Positions 8,535 through 16,767 of a stretch of 44,838 nt of DNA are shown here, one piece after another. The DNA lies in assembly GCA_903825275.1 (NCBI GenBank), contig CAIKAA010000166.1:1-44838 (forward strand), read 5' to 3'. The notes below the pieces were generated by a model, which saw nothing but the letters and a program-made list of their open reading frames with translations, had not been told where the DNA came from and searched no databases. Position 1 is the stretch's first letter. Each line of letters begins with the position of its first letter. The stretch is from an uncultured Fibrobacterota bacterium (lineage in GTDB: Bacteria > Fibrobacterota > Fibrobacteria > UBA5070). The position numbers were made by a program, and so were the translations under genes.

Positions 8535-8634
8535 AGGAAACCTCCGGAAGGGTATTGAACAATTCCAATTAAACTAATACTTAATCTCGATTCCTTCGAG
8601 TCCGGTCTTGGCCCGTTGTCCATTGCCAGACACA

Positions 8635-8673
8635 ACAAAAAAGCCCCCGTCCGGAAAGGACGAGGGCTTTACG
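8635..8673 (-). terminator. Intrinsic terminator (minus strand), upstream of acs
   Basis: On the minus strand AAAGCCCTCGTCC pairs with GGACGGGGGCTTT (one T-G wobble) around a short loop, followed by TTTTTTGTT. It ends minus-strand transcription ~100 bp before acs. It is nearly the same in sequence as the sdhB terminator at 9028-9063, with no gene between the two. Confidence 0.85.
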
Positions 8674-9027
8674 TCTTCTCGGACCACATCTGCCTGAGCA
8701 AGCCTCAAATCAATTCCCTTTCGATCAAACAAAAAACCGTTGGCCCTGTCGGAGCATCATTCCGAGCCCATGCAGGAACGCTGGCCAAACGCTGCTCGGG
8801 TTAAAACCCTGGCACCAAAGGTGCCCCGCCAAACCTGTGGTGCTGTAGCGGTCGCATGGCCCCCGAGCAAGGCGGCATCGATGTGATGTTCCAGGGATCA
8901 TGCGAGGGTTTTAACCCGAGCCCATGCTAGAACTATGTCCTGTCGAAGTGCGGCCAACCGAAGGTTGGCTGTATCGACTGCTACGGCATCACGAAACCAG
9001 CAGGGCACCTTCAGGTGCCAAGGCAAC
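8674..9027. other. Non-coding interval rich in inverted repeats between twin terminators
   Basis: No credible reading frame was seen in ~350 bp. A 17-bp perfect inverted repeat lies at 8794-8810 and 8905-8921; each arm contains the self-palindrome GGGTTAAAACCC (or its equivalent). Short perfect hairpins are GGCACCAAAGGTGCC (8811-8825), GCCAACCGAAGGTTGGC (8953-8969) and GGCACCTTCAGGTGCC (9004-9019). A 12-bp direct repeat CCGAGCCCATGC occurs at 8762-8773 and 8916-8927. This could be a non-autonomous palindromic element or a structured minus-strand RNA ending at the terminator at 8635. Confidence 0.6.
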
Positions 9028-9063
9028 GAAAAAAGCCCCCGTCCAAACCGGACAGGGGCCTTG
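9028..9063 (-). terminator. Intrinsic terminator of the ndk-sdhAB operon
   Basis: On the minus strand GCCCCTGTCC pairs with GGACGGGGGC (one wobble) around GGTTT-type loop bases, followed by TTTTTTCG. It lies 35 bp after the sdhB stop. Confidence 0.88.
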
Positions 9064-9097
9064 AATCTTCTTTGGCGAATTACGCCGGAAGATCACC

Positions 9098-9844
9098 TTA
9101 CTTCTTGAGCGCTCCGAACACCTTGTTGATGGTGATGTCGCGCTGCAACTGGCCAATCGCTTCCACCAGCGGAATGTGCTTGGGACAGGCCTTCACGCAT
9201 TGCTGCGCAAGACCGCAATCCTGGATGCCGCCTTCGGACGTGACCGCGTCCAGACGCGGGCCCATTTGCATGGCGCCGGTCGGATGCATGTTGAACAAGC
9301 GCGCCTGTCCCAGAACCGCCGCACCCATGAAATCGTTCAGGGTGGTGAACTGGGGGCAGACTTCCATGCAGCAGCCACACGACATGCACTCGGAGTACTT
9401 GTAGGTGGTGGTCTGGTCATTGGGGTCTTGGCGAGGGCCGGGTCCCTGATCGTGGTAGCCATCGATCTCGACCCAACCATTCACCTTCTTCAGGTTGTCA
9501 AAAATCCGCTGGCGGTTGACGCGAAGGTCGCGCTCCACCGGGAATTTTGACATGGGCTCGAGCTGGATCGGCTGTTCCAGCTTGTCGACCAATGCGGTAC
9601 AGGCCTGGCGGACGTTTCCGTTGATCACCATGGTGCAAGCCCCGCAAACCTCTTCGAGGCAGGAGCTTTCCCAGGTGACGGGAGCGACCGACTTGCCGGA
9701 CTTGTCCTTGGGATCGCGACGAATGGCCTGCAGAAGGGAAATGACATTCATCCCTTCCTCGTAGGCGATCGAGAATTCTGTCCAGTACGCCGGTGCGTTG
9801 GGGCTGTCCTGGCGCTTGATACGGACTTCGACGGTTGTTGACAT
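9098..9844 (-). CDS. sdhB: Succinate dehydrogenase / fumarate reductase iron-sulfur subunit
   Basis: 248 aa. It relays electrons between the flavoprotein and the membrane quinone site. Cluster ligands are visible: 2Fe-2S at C62, C67, C70 and C82; CMSCGCCMEVCP (C153, C156, C159, C163) and C210, C216, C220 with CP for the 4Fe-4S and 3Fe-4S clusters. It lies 18 bp after sdhA and ends at a strong terminator. Sequence alone cannot say whether the complex mainly oxidises succinate or reduces fumarate. No gene for the membrane anchor is in the window. Confidence 0.94.
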   Translation of the reverse strand: MSTTVEVRIKRQDSPNAPAYWTEFSIAYEEGMNVISLLQAIRRDPKDKSGKSVAPVTWESSCLEEVCGACTMVINGNVRQACTALVDKLEQPIQLEPMSKFPVERDLRVNRQRIFDNLKKVNGWVEIDGYHDQGPGPRQDPNDQTTTYKYSECMSCGCCMEVCPQFTTLNDFMGAAVLGQARLFNMHPTGAMQMGPRLDAVTSEGGIQDCGLAQQCVKACPKHIPLVEAIGQLQRDITINKVFGALKK

Positions 9845-9862
9845 GATTTGTCCTCCGTGCCT

Positions 9863-11806
9863 TTACGCCGCGGCCCCAGTGGCCTTGCGATTGTCCATGA
9901 ATTTCTTCCACGCCTTCTTGCCCACGCCGGTGTAGTCGCGCGGCTCGGGAGAAAGGTGGCGGGTATCGACGTCCTTGTACTCGATGGTCGGATGCGACTT
10001 GGAAGGATCGTACTTGGCAACGGTGGTCTTGAGCCAGGTCTGGGTCTGGGCCAGGAACTTTTCGTAGTAGGCGGTCCAAGCCGGATCTTCGATCGGCGTC
10101 TCCTTGGAGGGAGCCGGATTGTCGAAGGCGGGCTTGGAGTGGGCACCGCGGCACTCGTCGCGAAGCAGGGCGGCGTCGACCACGGCCTTCGCCATGGTGA
10201 TCATTCCGTCCAACTGGCGCAAGAACACGGCGCTCATGTTGCCCGATCCCGACTTGTCCAGGCTGGAAGCCTTCTTGAGCCGTTCGGCGTAACTGTCGAC
10301 CATTCCCTGCAACTTGACCAGTTCGTCGTTGTGGCGTTCGATCAAGCAGAAGGCGCTCATCGCATCGCCAAGCTCCTTGTGGATCACAAACGGGTTTTCG
10401 GCGCCATCTTGAGCCAGCAACTTCTTGTAGGTCTCGTCTTCCCGTTTGCATTCGGATTCCAAAAGCGAAGACGGAGCTTCGGCGGTCTTGGAATTCTTGG
10501 CCAGGGCCGCGACCGATTCACCGGTGACAAGGCCAGCAAAAATGCAGGACATCAGGGAGTTGGCGCCCAAGCGGTTGGCGCCGTGGTACTGGTGGTCGGC
10601 CTCGCCCACGGCGTAGACGCCGGGGATGTTGGTCATCTGGTTTTGCGGCGAATCCTTGAGCAGACGCCCGGTGGCGTCGGCCTCGTAGCCCGCGTACAAC
10701 CCACCCATCGAGTAGTGGTAGGCGGGATAGATCTCCATGGGGACCTTTTTGGGATCCACGCCGCGGAACTTCTCGTAAATGTCCAGAATCGCGCCCAGCT
10801 TCTTGAGGAGGTATTCCTCGGAGCGGTGGGTCAGGTCCAGGTACACGGCATTGCGACCGCCGATGCCCAAGCCCTCTTTGGTGCAGATCAAGGCGATTTC
10901 GCGGGAGGCGATGTCGCGGGGCACCAAGTTACCGTACAGCGGGTAGCGCTCTTCCAGGAAGTAGTAGCGCTCGGCGGGGGGGATCTCGTTCCAAGCGCGC
11001 TTGTCGCCCTTGTTGCGAGGCACCCACACGCGTCCACCCTCGCCGCGAGCCGATTCCGAGATCAGACGCAATTTGTCGGATCCGGGAATGCCTGTGGGGT
11101 GGATTTGGACCATTTCGGGGTTGCCGTACCAGACGCCCTGCTTGTAGGCGGCGGCGGTGGCGGAACCGAAGTTGATCGTGCTGTTGGTGGTCTTGCCGAA
11201 CATGAGTCCGGGACCGCCGGTGGCGAGCACCACGGCGAAGCCGGGGAAGCTCTTGAATTCCATGGTCGTCAGGTCCTGGGCGACGATGCCGACGGCCTTG
11301 CCTTCGGAATCGAGGATCAGTCGGGTGAATTCCCAGTTCTCGAACTTGCGCACTTTGCCCTGGGCTTCCCAGCGGCGGACCTGTTCATCCAAGCCGTACA
11401 GAAGCTGTTGGCCCGTAGAGGCGCCAGCAAAGGCGGTGCGGTGGTGCAACGTGCCACCAAAGCGACGGAAGTCCAACAAGCCTTCGGGAGTGCGGTTGAA
11501 CGTCACGCCCAAACGGTCCATCAGATTGATGACCGCAGGTGCGGCTTCGCACATGGAAAGCACGGGTGGCTGGTCGGCCAAAAAGTCGCCGCCCTTGACG
11601 GTGTCCACAAAGTGGATGTAAGGGCTGTCGCCCTCGCCCTTTGTGTTCACGGCGCCGTTGATGCCGCCCTGGGCGCACACGGAGTGTGAGCGCTTGACAT
11701 GCACCATGCTGAAAATGTCGACTTCGAGACCCAGCTCGCAAGCCTTCATGGCGGCGGCGAGACCTGCGAGGCCTCCACCGACGATCAACACTCTCTTGTC
11801 GCTCAT
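9863..11806 (-). CDS. sdhA: Succinate dehydrogenase / fumarate reductase flavoprotein subunit
   Basis: 647 aa, matching the long (~640 aa) type found with single cytochrome b subunits in the Bacteroidota and relatives. The dinucleotide-binding GGGLAG is at 10-15. The FAD-linking histidine is H41 in RSHSVCAQGGIN. The catalytic region HPTGIPGSDKLRLISESARG and GANRLGANSLMSCIFAG are intact. A GGAAGG ribosome-binding site precedes the ATG. It lies 49 bp after ndk and 18 bp before sdhB. Confidence 0.95.
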   Translation of the reverse strand: MSDKRVLIVGGGLAGLAAAMKACELGLEVDIFSMVHVKRSHSVCAQGGINGAVNTKGEGDSPYIHFVDTVKGGDFLADQPPVLSMCEAAPAVINLMDRLGVTFNRTPEGLLDFRRFGGTLHHRTAFAGASTGQQLLYGLDEQVRRWEAQGKVRKFENWEFTRLILDSEGKAVGIVAQDLTTMEFKSFPGFAVVLATGGPGLMFGKTTNSTINFGSATAAAYKQGVWYGNPEMVQIHPTGIPGSDKLRLISESARGEGGRVWVPRNKGDKRAWNEIPPAERYYFLEERYPLYGNLVPRDIASREIALICTKEGLGIGGRNAVYLDLTHRSEEYLLKKLGAILDIYEKFRGVDPKKVPMEIYPAYHYSMGGLYAGYEADATGRLLKDSPQNQMTNIPGVYAVGEADHQYHGANRLGANSLMSCIFAGLVTGESVAALAKNSKTAEAPSSLLESECKREDETYKKLLAQDGAENPFVIHKELGDAMSAFCLIERHNDELVKLQGMVDSYAERLKKASSLDKSGSGNMSAVFLRQLDGMITMAKAVVDAALLRDECRGAHSKPAFDNPAPSKETPIEDPAWTAYYEKFLAQTQTWLKTTVAKYDPSKSHPTIEYKDVDTRHLSPEPRDYTGVGKKAWKKFMDNRKATGAAA

Positions 11807-11855
11807 GTTGCCTTCCTCGATGTCAGTTGGATGAGTGTGTGCTTCCTCAAAAGAA

Positions 11856-12305
11856 TCAAACGTCGGCCAAAGAGCTCTTCATCGTGTACTGCACGAGCTC
11901 TTCGGGCGAAAACCAGTAGGAAATCTCCCGGGCGGCAGATTCTGTCGAATCGGAAGAGTGGACCACATTGGAGCCCATGGTGGGGCCAAACGCGTGGCGA
12001 ATGGTACCAGGAGAAGCCTTGGCGGGATCGGTGGCGCCGTTCAAGGCGCGCACGCCCGCGATCGCGTCTTCCCCTTCTAGCGCCAACACCACGATGGGGC
12101 CGGAACTCATGAAGTCGCAAAGGCCGGGGAAGAAGGGACGCCCTTCGTGCTCGGCGTAAAATCCAGCGATCTTTTCTCGCGTGGGGTGCACGAGTTTCAT
12201 GGCCAGGAGGCGGTAGCGCGCCGTCTCGTAGCGGCGAAGGATCTCGCCAGCTAAAGCAGAGCGGACCGCGTTGGGCTTGATGATGGCAAAAGTGCATTCG
12301 ATCAT
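11856..12305 (-). CDS. ndk: Nucleoside diphosphate kinase
   Basis: 149 aa. It transfers the gamma phosphate of ATP to nucleoside diphosphates through a phosphohistidine. The opening TFAIIKPNAV carries the nucleotide-binding K10; the active histidine is H116 in NVVHSSDS (the usual motif is NxxHGSDS, so Gly is replaced by Ser). It is the first gene of an apparent operon with sdhA and sdhB, an unusual partner set; in many relatives sdhC would be in that position. Confidence 0.95.
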   Translation of the reverse strand: MIECTFAIIKPNAVRSALAGEILRRYETARYRLLAMKLVHPTREKIAGFYAEHEGRPFFPGLCDFMSSGPIVVLALEGEDAIAGVRALNGATDPAKASPGTIRHAFGPTMGSNVVHSSDSTESAAREISYWFSPEELVQYTMKSSLADV

Positions 12306-12459
12306 GAGGGTGCAAATCTAGACTTCGAGGTCGTTTGCTAACACCCCCCTCCTACGCCGGAGAAAGGAGCCCCCCCCTTCACGGATTCCTGTTCTATTGT
12401 TTTAGACTCCAAGGAGTTAGCTTCCAGAACCTGACACCCCTCCCTCCCGGAATGACCGT

Positions 12460-13857
12460 TTGATCCAGCAATCACAAAACAAGTTCGCTTCGATCCTTCG
12501 ATTTACCGAAGCAAGCATCATCCTCGGAACTTTGGTAAGCTCCTGCCTGTTCACCTCTGGAACCTGCAGTGAAAACGCCTTGTTGGTGGGGTTGGCCGCA
12601 GTGATTCTATACATGATGCTGGCCGAACCCAGTTCACTTTACGGTTCATGGCGCGGAACCCCCCTCAAAGACGAACTGTTGCGCACCACTTGGGTGTGGA
12701 TTTCGGCTTCCATGGCCTTGGCGTTTGTGTTGCAAACCTTCCTTCCGGGAGCCGAACTGCCCCGAAACCTCTTTTTGTTCTGGGTGGGTGGAAACCTGAT
12801 CCTGTTGGTCGCTTGGCGCGCGCTATTTCGCCTGATGCTCGGGCTGTTTCGCAATCGCGGGCGAAATCGCGCCAAGGTCGCCATCGTCCCTGCCGACCTG
12901 ATGGGGCTGGAAGTTGGCCGGACCATTGAAAGCCTGCCCAATTCCGGCTTGGATGTCGTGGGTTGGTTCGATGATCGCGACCCTTCGGGCGATCGCCTGC
13001 CAGCCGTGGACCAAAATCGCATCCTTGGCAATCTCGAAGACCTGGTGGCGCGCACGCGAGATGGCGAATTCCAGCGGGTTTATTTGGCCTTTCCCCTGTC
13101 GGCGACCGAGCGCACCCGATTTTTGATCCAGCGCTTGGCCGATTCGACGGCTTCGGTCTATTTGGTGCCGGATTTTTACACCTTCAACATGATCAATTCG
13201 CGCATGATCCATCTTGGCAATCTGACCGCGATTTCCGTCTTCGAACTGCCTTACAACGAAACCGACTGGTACCTGAAACGGATTTTCGACATCGTGTTTT
13301 CCCTGCTCGCGCTCAGCGTTTTGGGGATTCCCATGCTGATCCTGTCGGCAGCCATAAAGCTGACCTCCAAAGGCCCCGCAATTTTCAAACAAAAACGCTA
13401 TGGCCTGGCTGGACAATCCATCGAAGTGTGGAAATTCCGCTCCATGCGCACCGAGGACAATGGCCCGGTGGTCAAACAAGCCACCAAGGACGATCCGCGG
13501 ATCACCAAGCTGGGGGCGTTCTTGCGAAAATCGTCCATCGATGAATTCCCTCAATTCATCAACGTTCTTCAAGGCAGAATGTCCTTGGTTGGCCCCCGCC
13601 CCCACGCCATCGCCCACAATGAAGAGTACCGCCACAAGATCCATGGATACATGCTGCGCCACAAGGTCAAGCCGGGCATTACCGGATGGGCCCAAGTCCA
13701 CGGTTGGCGCGGGGAGACCGACACGCTGGACAAGATGGAACAGCGGATCAAGTATGATCTGGATTACCTGCGCCGCTGGTCGCTGTGGCTGGATTTCAAG
13801 ATCTGCGTGATGACCGGATGGCAATTGGTCTTCAAGCGCTCCCACAACGCCTTCTGA
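12460..13857 (+). CDS. Undecaprenyl-phosphate sugar phosphotransferase (WcaJ-type)
   Basis: 465 aa membrane protein. Several hydrophobic segments in the first ~125 residues precede a Rossmann-like middle region (~140-260, VDVVGWFDDRD-like turn). The C-terminal sugar-transferase domain is PF02397-like: KRIFDIVFSLLAL, FKQKRYG, VWKFRSMRTEDN, LRKSSIDEFPQFINVLQGRMSLVGPRP, KPGITGWAQVHGWRGET. It loads the first hexose-1-phosphate onto a polyprenyl phosphate for exopolysaccharide or O-antigen. The start appears to be TTG at 12460, because an in-frame stop lies just upstream and the next ATG is ~50 codons inside. Its stop overlaps the next gene (TGATG). Confidence 0.92.
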   Translation: MIQQSQNKFASILRFTEASIILGTLVSSCLFTSGTCSENALLVGLAAVILYMMLAEPSSLYGSWRGTPLKDELLRTTWVWISASMALAFVLQTFLPGAELPRNLFLFWVGGNLILLVAWRALFRLMLGLFRNRGRNRAKVAIVPADLMGLEVGRTIESLPNSGLDVVGWFDDRDPSGDRLPAVDQNRILGNLEDLVARTRDGEFQRVYLAFPLSATERTRFLIQRLADSTASVYLVPDFYTFNMINSRMIHLGNLTAISVFELPYNETDWYLKRIFDIVFSLLALSVLGIPMLILSAAIKLTSKGPAIFKQKRYGLAGQSIEVWKFRSMRTEDNGPVVKQATKDDPRITKLGAFLRKSSIDEFPQFINVLQGRMSLVGPRPHAIAHNEEYRHKIHGYMLRHKVKPGITGWAQVHGWRGETDTLDKMEQRIKYDLDYLRRWSLWLDFKICVMTGWQLVFKRSHNAF

Positions 13858-14936
13858 TGAACACCCACGATTTTCGAGGGAAGCGAACGTCCTTTGAGTT
13901 GCCTGAGGAAGGACGCCTTGTCATGCCTGCCGAATGGGCGCCTCGACAGGGAACCTGGCTGGGGTGGCCCTGCAACCGGGACACTTGGCCGGATTCGATC
14001 CGAGCCCGCGTGGAAAGCGCCTTTCGCAGCTACGCGGGAGAACTTTCGATTGGGGAGGACGTCCATTTCTGCGCCGGCTCTCCGGGTGTTCGCGCGCGCA
14101 TGGAATCCGTCTTGGACGGATTGCCGCATCGCCACCGAATCTTTCTCCACGACATTCCCATTGACGATTCCTGGCTTCGCGACAGCGGGCCAATTTTTGT
14201 CCGCGACCACCATACCGGCAAATTGGCGATCACCGATTGGGATTTCGACAAATGGGGCGGAAAATATCCTCCCTGGGACCAGGACAACAAAATCCCCTCC
14301 AGGATCTCGTCCTTGCTCCAAATGGATCGCTGGGTTCCGGGGATGACATTGGAAGGTGGATCGATCGACGTGGATGGCGAAGGCACGCTTCTGACCACCG
14401 AACAATGCCTCCTGAACGAAAACCGCAATCCCTGGCTAGACCGCAAGGGGATCGAACGGCGATTGTCTCGGTTTTTGGGGGCGAAGAAAGTCCTTTGGTT
14501 GGGTCGTGGAGTCGAGGGCGATGACACCGACGGGCATGTCGACGACCTGGCTCGGTTCCTGGCCCCCGGCCTTGTTTGCGCCGCTGTGGAAGCCGACCCC
14601 AACGACCAGAACCATTTGGCGCTGGATGACAATTTCCGTCGCCTCCGATCCCTGCGCGACGCCTCCGGGCGCAAGCTCGAAGTGGTTCCGCTTCCCATGC
14701 CCCGACCGGTGGTGCAATTGGGCCTGCGAACTCCAGCGAGTTACTGCAATTTCTTGTTCACGGCCACCGGCATCCTGATGCCCACTTTTGGCGATCCGCT
14801 GGACGAACTCGCCATCCGGCGCCTAGAATCGGCTACTGGAAAAAACGTTTTGGCGATCGACTGCCGCGAGGTGATCTACGGCCAGGGAAGCCTCCACTGC
14901 CTGAGCCAGCAACAACCGGAGCAGGACGCCCCCTAA
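13857..14936 (+). CDS. aguA: Agmatine deiminase family protein
   Basis: 359 aa from the overlapping ATG at 13857. The family hydrolyses agmatine to N-carbamoylputrescine and ammonia. Conserved blocks are PAEWAPRQGTWLGWP, DDSWLRDSGP (104-112), EGGSIDVDGEGTLLTTEQCLLN (166-187), DTDGHVD (223-229), and the catalytic C348 in GSLHCLSQQQP. The length and motifs match agmatine deiminase better than surface peptidylarginine deiminases. It would supply putrescine if N-carbamoylputrescine amidase (aguB) exists elsewhere; that gene is not adjacent. Translational coupling to a polysaccharide-initiating enzyme is odd. Confidence 0.9.
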   Translation: MNTHDFRGKRTSFELPEEGRLVMPAEWAPRQGTWLGWPCNRDTWPDSIRARVESAFRSYAGELSIGEDVHFCAGSPGVRARMESVLDGLPHRHRIFLHDIPIDDSWLRDSGPIFVRDHHTGKLAITDWDFDKWGGKYPPWDQDNKIPSRISSLLQMDRWVPGMTLEGGSIDVDGEGTLLTTEQCLLNENRNPWLDRKGIERRLSRFLGAKKVLWLGRGVEGDDTDGHVDDLARFLAPGLVCAAVEADPNDQNHLALDDNFRRLRSLRDASGRKLEVVPLPMPRPVVQLGLRTPASYCNFLFTATGILMPTFGDPLDELAIRRLESATGKNVLAIDCREVIYGQGSLHCLSQQQPEQDAP

Positions 14937-14972
14937 CTCGCATCTTGTCGGTTTGGAAAAAAAATAGGGGGG

Positions 14973-15126
14973 CCCCGCAAGCAATCTACCACCCACCGAT
15001 GTCAGACTTTAAACCACAAAGGCATCCCTGCTGGTGTGCCTTTGTGGTAGGAAAAATGGGAGGGCGGCAATCGCTTTTGGTCATTCCCCGTGCATCCCCG
15101 CAAGCAATCTACCGCCCACCGACGTC
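14973..15126. repeat. 31-bp direct repeat flanking a hairpin
   Basis: The segment beginning CCCCGCAAGCAATCTACC occurs at 14973-15003 and again at 15096-15126 with two mismatches in 31 bp. Between them, 15013-15048 holds a perfect 12-bp stem (ACCACAAAGGCA / TGCCTTTGTGGT) with a 12-nt loop. The hairpin may end the aguA transcript, but no clear T-run follows. No reading frame is convincing here. Confidence 0.75.
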
Positions 15127-15172
15127 GCCGTTCCCCGCATACAAGGCGACTCGGTTTTTATCCCATTCACAG

Positions 15173-15465
15173 TATACGGTTCTTGAGTTCGGAAAGCAAG
15201 CATGATTGAACGAAAGTCTCAACCTCAACCCATTGCCTGTTCAATTGGCTTCCTAGGAGCAAAAACCGAAGATTGGTTTGTACGCGCATGGCGTACAGGA
15301 TCCGGTTCAGAACTCTCTCGACCAAGCACACCCTAATGATTTCGACCTATTTCTACGAAGACAGATCGTGATACGACGGAAGGAACCCGCCTTTCGAAAC
15401 CGGGTGAGTGAAAGGATAGGGTCCGTCGTTCTAGGCCTTCCAGAGTTTACTCTGGAAGGCTTTTT
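15173..15465 (+). ncRNA. Candidate structured small RNA with terminator
   Basis: No protein is evident from 15130 to 15477 on the plus strand, yet the interval ends in a perfect plus-strand terminator that no plus-strand gene needs. Ordered helices are ATTGAAC/GTTCAAT (15205-15211 / 15239-15245), TGTACGC/GCGTACA (15279-15285 / 15291-15297) and ACGACGGA/TCCGTCGT (15373-15380 / 15422-15429). The last encloses a possible H-type pseudoknot: ACCCG/CGGGT (15385-15389 / 15401-15405) with CCTTTC/GAAAGG (15390-15395 / 15410-15415). A TATACG at 15173-15178 could be a -10, but no good -35 is seen. I do not recognise it as tmRNA, RNase P or SRP RNA. Confidence 0.45.
15435..15465 (+). terminator. Intrinsic terminator, plus strand
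   Basis: GCCTTCCAGAGT (15435-15446) pairs perfectly with ACTCTGGAAGGC (15449-15460), followed by TTTTTG. It is 12 nt from the stop of the convergent glycosyltransferase gene. Confidence 0.9.
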
Positions 15466-15477
15466 GTTGGTCGCTAT

Positions 15478-16767
15478 TTACATCGAACTTATGGCAATTA
15501 ACTCGGGATGATTCGGCCATTTCTCCAATCCAATGTGGAGATAAGAAGAGGCATCGGCAAGCTGGCCGCTTCGGGCGAGCGCGCCAACCAATCCCGCCCA
15601 AGTGTGGGGGTCTTCTCCATCTTTTTCCAAACACCACGCATACAGCTCGGCCGCGCGAGCGGGTTTGCCATGGCGCAGGTATGCGTCTGGAAGAGTATAG
15701 CGAGGAGGACGGAGATTCTCCAACACGCCTTTGAGAATCTTCAACACGTCCACTCCAAGCGCCTCCTCCCCGCGACTGTGCCAATGTTCGGCAATCGTCT
15801 GGAGCGGAAGAATGGAAACCAGCTTCGGGTCGACGGGAAGGAGAGCTTGTTTGACCGTGGGGGTAAAGGCCTTTTCCCAGTACTCCAAAGCGGCGTCGGG
15901 TCCTTCGATCCGGGCCCAAACCTGGGCGACCAGACTGGTTTGGTTGGGATGCCAGGTCGCGGGGTCGGGGTCCAACGTTTCCCGGTAAATGTCGTAGGCA
16001 CCTTGGACGTCGTCCACCGCAAGCTTGAGAGCCGCCAGGTGGGAGGGCAAGACCGAAGCCAAGTGTTGATCGGGATCCCCAGCGCGCACCAAGGCCATCG
16101 ACTTGCGGAAACCTTTTTCGGCCTCCTCGATGTCGCCAAGATCTTGCATGGTGGTGGCCAATTGGTACCACTGGATGGCCCCGCCTTCGCCATGAGTCAC
16201 TCGATGCTCCAGAATCGAGCGGTTGCGCGCCTGTTTGGCTCGAACCGTTTCGGGATCGGTGTATCCAGTGTGATGCACCAGAATGCCCGAATGCTCCAAG
16301 GGCAATCCCAATTCAACCAAGGCCGGATAGACCTGCTCGTGGACGGCCCCCACAAATCGAAGCCGTGGATGATTGGGGAACATCCGGATCTGGGAAAATT
16401 CGCTTCCGGTCGAGCCTTGGTCCGAAGTGTTCTTGACCAAGAAGGAAAGAGCCCGATCCGGCTCGCTTCGGGCCACTTGGAGAATTTTCTCCAACGATTC
16501 AAAAGGCATGCGGTCGTCGGCATCCAACCAAAGAACCCAGGGGCAGGTCGCGTGGTTCAGACTGATATTTCTGGCGGCTGCGAAATCGCTGCGCCAGGCC
16601 CACGACACCACTTTGGCGCCAGCTTCTTTGGCAATCGCAACGGTCCGGTCGGTCGATCCGGTATCGACCACCACCAATTCCACTCCCAACGGCTCGATGG
16701 AACGCAACAAAGGCGGAAGATTTTCCGCCTCGTTCTTGACGATCATGCAAAGGGAAATCCGCTTCAC
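15478..16767 (-). CDS. Family 2 glycosyltransferase with C-terminal TPR region
   Basis: 429 aa. The N-terminal GT-A domain shows SLCMIVKNEAENLPPLLRSI, VVVDTGSTDRTVAIA and the metal-binding WVLWLDADDRM, all typical of the SunS-like and TPR-containing GT2 group. From ~residue 200 the chain is helical with TPR-like pairs. The acceptor is unknown; surface glycan or protein glycosylation are both possible. Its ATG overlaps the stop of the upstream TPR gene by four bases (16764-16767), so the pair is translationally coupled. Confidence 0.88.
   Translation of the reverse strand: MKRISLCMIVKNEAENLPPLLRSIEPLGVELVVVDTGSTDRTVAIAKEAGAKVVSWAWRSDFAAARNISLNHATCPWVLWLDADDRMPFESLEKILQVARSEPDRALSFLVKNTSDQGSTGSEFSQIRMFPNHPRLRFVGAVHEQVYPALVELGLPLEHSGILVHHTGYTDPETVRAKQARNRSILEHRVTHGEGGAIQWYQLATTMQDLGDIEEAEKGFRKSMALVRAGDPDQHLASVLPSHLAALKLAVDDVQGAYDIYRETLDPDPATWHPNQTSLVAQVWARIEGPDAALEYWEKAFTPTVKQALLPVDPKLVSILPLQTIAEHWHSRGEEALGVDVLKILKGVLENLRPPRYTLPDAYLRHGKPARAAELYAWCLEKDGEDPHTWAGLVGALARSGQLADASSYLHIGLEKWPNHPELIAISSM

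Noticed and set aside
9848-11689. A 613-codon plus-strand frame opposite sdhA
   Set aside because: It is an antisense shadow of a well-supported gene in high-GC DNA; the sequence is low-complexity and has no family features.
14973-15126. A CRISPR array
   Set aside because: Only two repeats, unequal to any CRISPR spacing pattern, no cas genes and a hairpin in place of a spacer.
14937-15130. Possible tmRNA, RNase P RNA or SRP RNA
   Set aside because: No CCA end, no GGAAGCAG-type SRP loop and no GAGGAAAGTCC-type RNase P core were found.
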